5,185 nucleotides of DNA from an uncultured bacterium. GTDB taxonomy: Bacteria; Planctomycetota; UBA8108. A program made the position numbers and the translations under genes. The stretch lies in the NCBI GenBank assembly GCA_913050545.1, contig CAJWZY010000184.1, forward strand, positions 1 through 5,185, read 5' to 3'. A model generated the notes under the pieces. It was not told where the DNA came from and searched no databases. It saw only the letters and a program-made list of their open reading frames with translations. Below are positions 1 to 5,185 of the stretch, piece by piece (position 1 is the stretch's first letter; every line of letters begins with the position of its first letter).

Positions 1-313
1 GCCTGTTCTTCGCAAAGAGATTGTTGCCGATGGAAAACTGCAGGATTTCTCAGCCGAGCTGGAGCTGAAGAAGTCCAGCTGGGTGGCCCTGCGTATTCTC
101 CCCAGCGCTCACACCAACCCGGTCTTCGTGCTGGTGGGCGGCAAGCCGATCCGTGCTTCGAAGAAGAGCGCCCAGTGGTGCCTGGAATCGGTGGATCAGT
201 GCTGGAATCAGAAGAAGGGCCGTATCCGGAAAGCTGAGCTGGCCGAGGCCTCGAAGGCCTACGACGATGCTCGGCGGGCCTACCGCAAGATCCTCTCTGA
301 GAGCGGAGATTGA
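1..313 (+). CDS. CehA/McbA-family metallohydrolase, C-terminal fragment (5' end outside window)
   Basis: The open frame enters from the left edge (first full codon at base 2) and ends at TGA 311-313, giving 103 visible residues with no start codon in view. The tail contains a beta-rich stretch with WVALRILPSAHTNPVFV, then GGKPIRASKKSAQWC, and then a charged helical end rich in Lys, Arg and Glu with the pattern AYDDARRAYRKIL. From memory this matches the conserved C-terminus of proteins annotated as CehA/McbA-family (PHP-type) metallohydrolases, which are common in planctomycetes and related environmental bacteria. The metal-binding catalytic part lies outside the window, so activity and substrate cannot be judged. 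The HTNPVF and IRAS...WC elements lie in a C-terminal region that seems conserved in this subgroup. The gene lies six bases upstream of bpt and is probably co-transcribed with it. Family assignment is fairly confident; function is not. Confidence 0.7.
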   Translation, partial: PVLRKEIVADGKLQDFSAELELKKSSWVALRILPSAHTNPVFVLVGGKPIRASKKSAQWCLESVDQCWNQKKGRIRKAELAEASKAYDDARRAYRKILSESGD

Positions 314-318
314 GGGAG
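312..318 (+). promoter_or_regulatory. Candidate Shine-Dalgarno for bpt overlapping the upstream stop codon
   Basis: The purine run GAGGGAG overlaps the metallohydrolase TGA (311-313) and ends one base before the bpt ATG at 320. GAGG at 312-315 leaves a four-base spacer, which is short but usable. A second GGAG at 305-308 leaves 11 bases. The arrangement suggests that bpt is translated by ribosomes finishing the upstream gene. This is inference from spacing only. Confidence 0.4.
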
Positions 319-319
319 C

Positions 320-1018
320 ATGATAGAGCTGGCCCAGCTTGATACCGAACCGGAGGCCTGCCCGTACCTTCCCGGCAGGGAGGCGCGCACAAGGTACCGC
401 CTGGTCTCAGATTTGCTGCCGCGGGAATACGATGAAAAGCTCTCCCAGGGCTGGCGAAGATTTGGCAGCATCCTGTTCAGCCCGCGCTGTGATGCCTGCA
501 CGGAATGTCTCTCGATCCGGATCCCGGTGGAGCGTTTTTCTCCATCGAAAAGCCAGCGCCGCGTTCTGCGCAGGAACAGGGACCTCTCCCTGGAGGTGGA
601 TACGCCGAAGCTGGATGAGGAACGGCTCGAGCTCTATACGCGCCACCACGCCGATCGCGAAACCCGTCGGGGCTGGCCGTCTGCAGCGATGGGTTTTGAA
701 GAGTATTACGAAACATTCTGTTTGAACGCGGTCGAGACACTCGAGTTCTGTTACCGGCTTGATGAGCGCCTGGTGGCGGTGGCCTACGTAGGACAGGCGG
801 AAGATTCATTGAACTCAATCTATGCATTCACCGAACCGGGGCTTTCGCGCAGGAGCCTCGGTGTCTACGACGTTCTCTGTGAAATCGAGGAGGCCCGCAG
901 GCTCTCAAAGGGCCATCTCTATCTTGGCTATTACGTCAGCGGCTGCAAATCGATGGAGTACAAGGCCTCCTACCGACCCCACCAGGTCCTCGGCAGTGAA
1001 GGGTGGTTGGAGACCTGA
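320..1018 (+). CDS. bpt: Aspartate/glutamate leucyltransferase (bacterial Bpt/ATE-family aminoacyl-tRNA-protein transferase)
   Basis: A complete 232-residue protein, the usual size for bacterial Bpt. Family knowledge: these cytoplasmic enzymes move leucine (or arginine in the related ATE group) from charged tRNA to N-terminal Asp or Glu, creating an N-degron for ClpS/ClpAP. Visible signatures are CPYLPGR at 14-20; the cysteine cluster C57-x2-C60-x2-C63 followed by SIR; and FSPSKSQRRVLRRNRDL at 73-89, all in the N-terminal ATE domain. The C-terminal GNAT-like domain (about 100-225) has SIYAFTEP at 166-173, RRSLGVYDVLCEIEEAR at 177-193, and YLGYYVSGCKSMEYKASYRP at 201-220. The family usually shows GFRRSG where this protein has GWRRFG (44-49). 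The ATG at 320 is chosen because it lies six bases after the upstream stop and places CPYLPGR at its normal distance from the N-terminus. Leucyl versus arginyl specificity cannot be settled by eye. No aat or clpS gene is in view. Confidence 0.93.
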   Translation: MIELAQLDTEPEACPYLPGREARTRYRLVSDLLPREYDEKLSQGWRRFGSILFSPRCDACTECLSIRIPVERFSPSKSQRRVLRRNRDLSLEVDTPKLDEERLELYTRHHADRETRRGWPSAAMGFEEYYETFCLNAVETLEFCYRLDERLVAVAYVGQAEDSLNSIYAFTEPGLSRRSLGVYDVLCEIEEARRLSKGHLYLGYYVSGCKSMEYKASYRPHQVLGSEGWLET

Positions 1019-1027
1019 GCAGGTGCT

Positions 1028-1762
1028 TTACTCTCCCCCTGCCTGGGGCCCCGGGGATTCGAGCTCGAGCTTCTCGGTGGCTTCTTCGATGGTGTTTTGG
1101 AGAAGTTGCTGGAAGGGTTTTCTGTCCATGCCGGGCGCGATAGGAGGCAGGAACTCGATGATGACCCGCCCCGGATTTTTTCGCAGCGTTCTTCTTGCCC
1201 AGAAGGATCCGGTATTGAGGGCGACGGGAATAACGGGAACGTCGCATCTTGAGTAGATGGCGGCTACCCCGGGGTTGAACTTACCTCGTGTGCGGGGCTG
1301 TGTGCGTGTGCCCTCGGGGAAGATGAGCACCTGGGCGTCTTTTTCGAAGGCTTCCTGTGCAGCTTTGATGAGCTTTCGCAGAGCGGCGGCGCCGGCTTTT
1401 CTTTCGATCGAGATGGAACCGGATCTTCTGATCGAGTACCCCATCAGGGGCAGCCTGGCAATTTCGGCCTTCATCGTAAAGACGGGGTTTTCAAGAAGCC
1501 GGAAGAAGGTAACCGACTCGAGGGTCGATTGGTGCTTCGACGCAACGATACAGGCGCCCCTGGGGAGGTTATGGTGTCCACGGATCTCGATGGATATGCC
1601 GCAGAGCATTCGCAGGAGGAGCCTGGTACCCCAGTCCCAGGCCCTTCCACAGGCAACCGGGGACGGCTGGTAAAATATTCCACCGATAGAGGCAGCCAGG
1701 ACGAGAAGGGCCATCCATGTATAGAAGGAGAATTCAAAGAGGAAGGATCGCAGGTAGATCAT
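1028..1762 (-). CDS. plsC: 1-acyl-sn-glycerol-3-phosphate acyltransferase (lysophosphatidate acyltransferase)
   Basis: A complete 244-residue protein, typical for PlsC. Family role: acylation of the sn-2 position of lysophosphatidic acid to give phosphatidic acid at the inner membrane. An N-terminal hydrophobic segment (about 8-31) anchors it. The acyltransferase motifs occur in order: motif I SKHQSTLES at 75-83, with H77-x4-E82; motif II GSISIER at 115-121; motif III FPEGTR at 148-153; motif IV VPVIPVALNTG at 175-185. Glu replaces the usual Asp in motifs I and II. A 'KHQSxWE' form of motif I is, as I recall, common in proteobacterial PlsC, so the enzyme is probably active. The sequences RSFLFEFSFY at the start and PGRVIIEFLPPI near the end also fit that subfamily. 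The ATG at 1760-1762 lies 46 bases after the rseP stop and has no strong Shine-Dalgarno, so coupling or read-on transcription from rseP is likely. The last codons rich in Pro and Gly (235-243) look unstructured. Confidence 0.93.
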   Translation of the reverse strand: MIYLRSFLFEFSFYTWMALLVLAASIGGIFYQPSPVACGRAWDWGTRLLLRMLCGISIEIRGHHNLPRGACIVASKHQSTLESVTFFRLLENPVFTMKAEIARLPLMGYSIRRSGSISIERKAGAAALRKLIKAAQEAFEKDAQVLIFPEGTRTQPRTRGKFNPGVAAIYSRCDVPVIPVALNTGSFWARRTLRKNPGRVIIEFLPPIAPGMDRKPFQQLLQNTIEEATEKLELESPGPQAGGE

Positions 1763-1790
1763 TCTGCTGTTGTTCCGGGCTCTGAACCGT

Positions 1791-1802
1791 AGAACCGGTT
1801 CT
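1791..1802. repeat. Perfect 12-bp palindrome between rseP and plsC
   Basis: AGAACCGGTTCT is a perfect inverted repeat in the 46-base gap between the rseP stop and the plsC start. An overlapping alternative pairing exists: GAACCG at 1784-1789 with CGGTTC at 1796-1801 and a six-base loop. No T-run follows on either strand, so it does not look like an intrinsic terminator. It could be a protein-binding site, an RNA processing hairpin or chance. Confidence 0.5.
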
Positions 1803-1808
1803 GGTCAC

Positions 1809-4013
1809 TTAAAAGCCGAAGAAGACCCGTTTGATGTCGTTCCAGGTTACGTAAAGAGCCAGTGAAAGGAAGAGGATCATTGCGATCTGCATCGAGATGG
1901 TCTGGATCCGTATGCTTACCGGCGAGCCCTTGAGCTTCTCGATCAGCAGAAAAAAGAGGTGGCCGCCATCCAGGATCGGGATCGGCAGCAGGTTGAGGAC
2001 CGCAAGATTCATGCTGACCATTCCCATCCAGAACAGTAACTGGATCAGGCTGCCTTCCGCTACCCGGGAGAAGATGTGAATGATACCAACCGGTCCAGCC
2101 AGGTTTTTGGCCTCCACGTCTCTGCGTATAAGGCTGCGAAGGGTTGCGTAAACCTGTTGGACAGTAATGATGCTGCGTTTAATCCCCAGCGAGAAGGAGC
2201 CGCTGATTCCTGACTGAACCATCACCATGCTTCGTTTGAACCGAAGCCCCTTTTCCGCAGGCGCGGGGGAGCTCGTGGTGACAGGTCCCTGCTGCAGTTC
2301 CCCATTCGGTTTCAGCCAGGAGATGTTAATTGGGCCTTGTGGCTTGTTGACGTCTGCGCCTGCACAGCCTCCCGTGGGAGGAGGAGAAATCGTCGCAGCC
2401 AGCTCAGCGAAACTGAAAATGTCTTTCTCGCCGAGACGGATAATTTTTGACCCGGCTGTGATTCCCGCTTTCTCTGCGGAGCCTCCGGGTGTCACCATCC
2501 CGATGGTAGGGAATGTTCTCCAGGTGATCCCGGCCCCGGTGCGGAGCGCCTCGGTTGCTACGGAGATTTTCAGCTCTTCGCCACCGCGGCTCACGACGAG
2601 CTCGCTCTTTTCTGCGGTGCTGTCTTTGACAAAGTCGGTGAGGTCAGTTTCCTGGTAGATCGTGCTGGTGCCAGCCTGCAGGACGAGGTCACCCTTTCTG
2701 AGCCCCGCCTTGTAGAGGGTGCTATCTTCTTCGATAAGACCAACCTCGAGGTCCCGTGCCGCCCACTGGATCTCTGATTTGAGAAGTATCGAGAGGAGCT
2801 CGGCACTCTTGACCTTTGCCTCGATCTCTTTGCCCTGCCTGGAGATCTTGAGCGTAAGCGAATCTTTCTGGAAATGAGCGGCCAGCAGCTCCCATTGCAT
2901 GCTGAAGACCGCTTCGCCATCAATCGACAGGAGCTGGTCATCGATTTTAAAGGTAGCTGCTGCGCTGGACCCTCCGGCGATATCGCTGACAAAGCTGCCG
3001 CCTCCAACCTTCACGCCGATAATAGGAAGCCTGGGAGCGTTGGGGTCTTCGGTGGTCTTCAGGACGACGGAAAAAACCTTTTCGGGGTCCTGCCGCCTGA
3101 CCACCAGCTCAATGGGGTCGCTGGAGAAGAAATTCATGTGGCTCCAGATGGCGCCAATCAGTGTCTCTCTGGTAAGGCTGTCGGGAAGCTTGACCCCACG
3201 CAGGGTCGCTCCGATGACCTCATCGCCTTTTCGCAGGCCGGCCTTCTGTGCGACCGAGCCCTCTGGCGGGTCCTCTGCCAGGCGGGAGTCGATGGGGGGG
3301 GTCAAACCGACGGCGCTCATGCCGCGGGCGCTATCCCAGATTCTCGGGACCTTGAAAGAGAGAGGGGCCTCCTGGGAAGGACGCTTGACCTTGAAGTGTA
3401 CAGGTGTGCCTCTCTCCCCCAGTGCGATACTGAGCATGACCTCCGTGTAGTCATCGACACGTGCACCATCGACCTCGATGATGGTATCACCGGCCTGCAA
3501 GCCGGCCTTCCAGGCCGGCATGCCCTGGGCAGCCTGCCCCACTACCGGGGCGACGAACTCGACCCCGGCGGAAAAGGCCATGATGAAGAATATGAAACCG
3601 GAGATGATATTCATCACGACTCCCGCAACGAAGACCAGGGCCCTCGCGCCAGGTGACTTGTTCTGCAGGCCATCGGGGCAGGATTCTTCCTCTTCCTCGG
3701 GGTTCTCACCGGTCATCTTGACGTACCCGCCGAAGGGGACCAGGCCGATCAGGTACTCAGTTTGCTCATCTTCTGCTGGGACTTCTTTTTTCCCGGTGGA
3801 TTCAGAATCCGAAGTGCCCAATGAGATGCGGAACCTGCCAAGGATCTCGACATATTGCCCGGGCTTGAATGAGATAAGCCGCAGCTTATAGGGGTCAAAT
3901 CCCAGGGCAAATTTTTCGACAGGGACCCCCACAAATTTTGCGGCCATGAAGTGGCCCAGTTCGTGGAGGAAGATGATGATTCCTATAGCGAGGAATGCGT
4001 AGATGACAGTCAT
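1809..4013 (-). CDS. rseP: RseP-type site-2 intramembrane zinc metalloprotease with five PDZ-like units
   Basis: A complete 734-residue M50 site-2 protease; E. coli RseP is about 450. The family cuts transmembrane segments, typically of anti-sigma factors, after a first cut on the outer face. The first helix (about 3-24) holds the zinc motif HELGH at 17-21. GGYVKMTGE (95-103) matches the membrane-associated loop. A second helix (124-150) carries AGVVMN (130-135), where many homologues have AGPxxN. A third helix (about 656-680) runs into NLLPIPILDGGH (674-685), whose D682 is the third zinc ligand. A fourth helix spans about 706-724. Between helices two and three lie five PDZ-like units centred on AGLQAGD (170), AGLRKGD (258), a degenerate TFKIDDQ (354), AGLRKGD (436) and AGITAGS (516). 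Acidic insertions occur at 76-86 and 103-110. The ATG at 4011-4013 places the HELGH helix at the extreme N-terminus as expected. Its upstream Shine-Dalgarno is weak (AGGGA, 15 bases away). It lies downstream of dxr, a widespread pairing. Confidence 0.95.
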   Translation of the reverse strand: MTVIYAFLAIGIIIFLHELGHFMAAKFVGVPVEKFALGFDPYKLRLISFKPGQYVEILGRFRISLGTSDSESTGKKEVPAEDEQTEYLIGLVPFGGYVKMTGENPEEEEESCPDGLQNKSPGARALVFVAGVVMNIISGFIFFIMAFSAGVEFVAPVVGQAAQGMPAWKAGLQAGDTIIEVDGARVDDYTEVMLSIALGERGTPVHFKVKRPSQEAPLSFKVPRIWDSARGMSAVGLTPPIDSRLAEDPPEGSVAQKAGLRKGDEVIGATLRGVKLPDSLTRETLIGAIWSHMNFFSSDPIELVVRRQDPEKVFSVVLKTTEDPNAPRLPIIGVKVGGGSFVSDIAGGSSAAATFKIDDQLLSIDGEAVFSMQWELLAAHFQKDSLTLKISRQGKEIEAKVKSAELLSILLKSEIQWAARDLEVGLIEEDSTLYKAGLRKGDLVLQAGTSTIYQETDLTDFVKDSTAEKSELVVSRGGEELKISVATEALRTGAGITWRTFPTIGMVTPGGSAEKAGITAGSKIIRLGEKDIFSFAELAATISPPPTGGCAGADVNKPQGPINISWLKPNGELQQGPVTTSSPAPAEKGLRFKRSMVMVQSGISGSFSLGIKRSIITVQQVYATLRSLIRRDVEAKNLAGPVGIIHIFSRVAEGSLIQLLFWMGMVSMNLAVLNLLPIPILDGGHLFFLLIEKLKGSPVSIRIQTISMQIAMILFLSLALYVTWNDIKRVFFGF
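3497..3523. repeat. GC-rich inverted repeat inside the first PDZ unit of rseP
   Basis: GCCGGCCT (3501-3508) and AGGCCGGC (3512-3519) are exact reverse complements around a three-base loop. After one A/A mismatch the pairing continues for three more base pairs (GCA 3497-3499 with TGC 3521-3523). It encodes the start of the PDZ1 ligand-loop region (PAWKAGLQA). It may simply reflect Ala-Gly-Leu codons, but an mRNA hairpin would be stable. Confidence 0.55.
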
Positions 4014-4112
4014 AGTTTAGATGTCAGTTCCCTGTACCTTATTTGGCGCTTTTCTGCACCGAGGGGTTGTACCCGGATTCGGCCGAGGTTTCTTTTCTTT
4101 TCTTCGCCCGAT
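4014..4112 (-). other. dxr-rseP junction, purine-rich, open in two extra reading frames
   Basis: There are 99 bases between the dxr TGA and the rseP ATG, long for this tightly packed operon. On the - strand the segment begins with a purine run (4091-4106: GAAGAAAAGAAAAGAAA-like). The dxr frame stays open for 31 codons after the TGA and then meets TAA at 4017-4019, three bases before the rseP ATG. The frame one base ahead is open from the end of dxr and stops at a TGA that overlaps the rseP ATG as ATGA. Neither frame shows the G/C third-position bias of the neighbouring genes. I see no terminator and no convincing promoter. Confidence 0.45.
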
Positions 4113-5185
4113 TCAGGCACTTTCTTTGCACCCTTGTTGGAGTATTTTTTCGGTTTCGAGCCGAGCCCATTCATCTGCGGCAAATATGCCAGCCAGATCG
4201 GGATCCTCTACAGGATTGTGCCTTCTGAGGCAGGTCTCTACCACCCTGAGGATGTCGAGGAAAGGTATTTCTTCCTTGAGGAATGCTGCGACAGCTACCT
4301 CGTTGGCGGCGTTGAATACCGTTGCAGCTGTTGAACCCTGCTCCAGGACCTCGTAGGCGAGTCGCAGGGCGGGGAACCGCTCCATATCCGGAGCCTCGAA
4401 GGTCAGCTGCCCAAGCTCGGCAAGGTTGACCTGTTTTACCGGCAGGGACAGCCTGTGGGGGTAGGTAAGGGCATACTGAATAGGAACTCGCATATCCGGT
4501 GGCCCCAGCTGGCAGATGGTCGATCCATCCCGGTATTCCACCAGGGAATGGATAATGGATTGAGGGTGGACGACAACCTCGATCTTTTTCGGTGGCAACT
4601 CAAACAGCCAGCGTGCCTCGATGATCTCAAGGGCCTTGTTCATCAGGGTCGCTGAGTCGATGGTTATCTTCTCACCCATTTCCCAGGTCGGGTGGTTGAG
4701 GGCATCCTCACGGGTAACCTGTTGGAGGTCTTCGATACTCGTTTTTCGGAAAGGTCCTCCGGAGGCGGTGAGAATGATTCGTTCAACTTCTTCGTTTGTT
4801 CCAGCCTGCAGTGACTGGAAGATGGCGGAATGCTCGCTGTCAACCGGAAGGATCTGCCGGCCTTTTTCGCGTGCAAGCCGGGTCAGGATCGAGCCCGACA
4901 TGACGAGGGATTCCTTGTTTGCCAGGGCGAGGTCCTTACCTGTTTCAAGGGCTGCGATGTTCGCCGGAAGTCCCGCCGCCCCGGAGATGGCTGCCAGGAG
5001 GATGTCAGCTTCGGTATTGCGTACAAGCTCGACAAGGCCTTCTTCGCCTTCGTAGATCATCGGAGAGGGAAGGCCCTGCTCTTTACCGAGCGCATCGCGC
5101 AGGAGCCCGGCGGCCTGCTGGTCAACCAGGGCGACCGCTTCCGGCTGGTGGAGCCTGATCTGTTCGAGCAGGCGCTCCCAGCTCG
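4113..5185 (-). CDS. dxr: 1-deoxy-D-xylulose 5-phosphate reductoisomerase, N-terminus cut by window edge
   Basis: The reading frame enters from the right edge and stops at TGA 4113-4115, giving 356 visible residues. Alignment by eye with E. coli Dxr suggests that about 37 residues are missing, including the GSTGSIG NADPH-binding loop; total length near 393 would be normal. The enzyme converts DXP to 2-C-methyl-D-erythritol 4-phosphate in the cytoplasm, the committed step of the MEP isoprenoid pathway. Visible signatures, numbered from the first visible residue, are AISGAAGL (65-72), LANKESLV (87-94), PVDSEHSAIFQ (113-123) with metal ligands D115 and E117, and ASGGPFRK (140-147). The block NHPTWEMGEKITIDSATLMNKALE (163-186) follows, with H164, W167, S177, N182, K183 and metal ligand E186 at the same spacing as E. 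coli H209-E231. VHPQSIIHS and NAANEVAVAAFL come next. An internal ATG at 5058-5060 is not the start, because homologous sequence (LLEQIRLHQPEAVALVD) continues upstream of it. All catalytic residues in view are intact. The gene is also called ispC. Confidence 0.96.
   Translation of the reverse strand, partial: SWERLLEQIRLHQPEAVALVDQQAAGLLRDALGKEQGLPSPMIYEGEEGLVELVRNTEADILLAAISGAAGLPANIAALETGKDLALANKESLVMSGSILTRLAREKGRQILPVDSEHSAIFQSLQAGTNEEVERIILTASGGPFRKTSIEDLQQVTREDALNHPTWEMGEKITIDSATLMNKALEIIEARWLFELPPKKIEVVVHPQSIIHSLVEYRDGSTICQLGPPDMRVPIQYALTYPHRLSLPVKQVNLAELGQLTFEAPDMERFPALRLAYEVLEQGSTAATVFNAANEVAVAAFLKEEIPFLDILRVVETCLRRHNPVEDPDLAGIFAADEWARLETEKILQQGCKESA

Noticed and set aside
83..85. 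GTG as the start of a small 76-residue + strand gene
   Set aside because: The same frame is open to the left edge, and the conserved tail of the metallohydrolase family begins before this codon (EIVADGKLQDFS...SSW).
311..1018. UGA recoding in this genome, suggested by the open frame after the dxr TGA
   Set aside because: The metallohydrolase and bpt both end at TGA exactly where their families end, so TGA works as a normal stop here.
1036..1056. Bidirectional intrinsic terminator between bpt and plsC
   Set aside because: The GC-rich self-complementary stretch lies inside the plsC coding region and has no T-run on either side.
822..1256. A 144-codon + strand open frame overlapping the bpt 3' end and antisense to plsC
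   Set aside because: Both overlapped genes have clear family motifs in their own frames. This translation is Ser/Arg-rich with no recognisable motif.
2874..3656. A 260-codon open frame on the + strand opposite rseP
   Set aside because: It is antisense to a strongly conserved protease reading frame, its translation matches no family I know and is low in hydrophobic structure, and such frames are expected opposite GC-biased genes.
3951..4356. Two overlapping + strand open frames covering the dxr-rseP junction
   Set aside because: They have no ribosome-binding site or family resemblance, and most of their length is antisense to the conserved dxr and rseP ends.
5058..5060. ATG as the start codon of dxr
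   Set aside because: The frame continues upstream to the window edge with sequence typical of Dxr (EQIRLHQPEAVALVD), so this is an internal methionine.

Overview
This window is about 5.2 kb of ordinary bacterial chromosome. It is moderately GC-rich, and the real genes favour G/C at codon third positions. It shows no tRNA, rRNA, CRISPR array, insertion sequence or phage gene. Two gene blocks point at each other. On the + strand are the last 103 codons of a CehA/McbA-type metallohydrolase (1-313), followed six bases later by a complete bacterial aminoacyl-tRNA-protein transferase gene, bpt (320-1018). On the - strand, read from right to left, are a 1-deoxy-D-xylulose-5-phosphate reductoisomerase gene lacking its first ~37 codons (dxr, 5185 down to 4113), a very long site-2 protease gene (rseP, 4013-1809) and a 1-acylglycerol-3-phosphate acyltransferase gene (plsC, 1762-1028). 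The 3' ends of bpt and plsC are nine bases apart.

The organism cannot be named from these data. The metallohydrolase tail and the oversized RseP (five PDZ-like units, an AGVxMN motif in place of the usual AGPxxN, and a C-terminal LDGGH) recall proteins I associate with Planctomycetes or other PVC-like lineages. The PlsC most resembles the proteobacterial 'KHQS' subfamily. A diderm bacterium, possibly planctomycete-like, is my best guess and is inference only.

The - strand genes form a plausible envelope operon. Dxr commits carbon to isoprenoids, which also supply the undecaprenyl carrier for cell-wall synthesis. RseP cuts proteins within the membrane and usually governs an envelope stress response. 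PlsC makes phosphatidic acid, the phospholipid precursor. Adjacency of dxr and rseP is a widespread arrangement. The + strand pair links a secreted-type or PHP-like hydrolase with an N-degron enzyme; no functional link is obvious.

The points most worth a second look are the five-PDZ architecture of RseP, and the dxr-rseP junction. At that junction a one-base shift at an A6 run would extend Dxr by a lysine-rich tail ending in an ATGA overlap with the rseP start. A third point is the PlsC catalytic motif, with Glu in place of Asp at two conserved acidic positions. No convincing novel system is visible.
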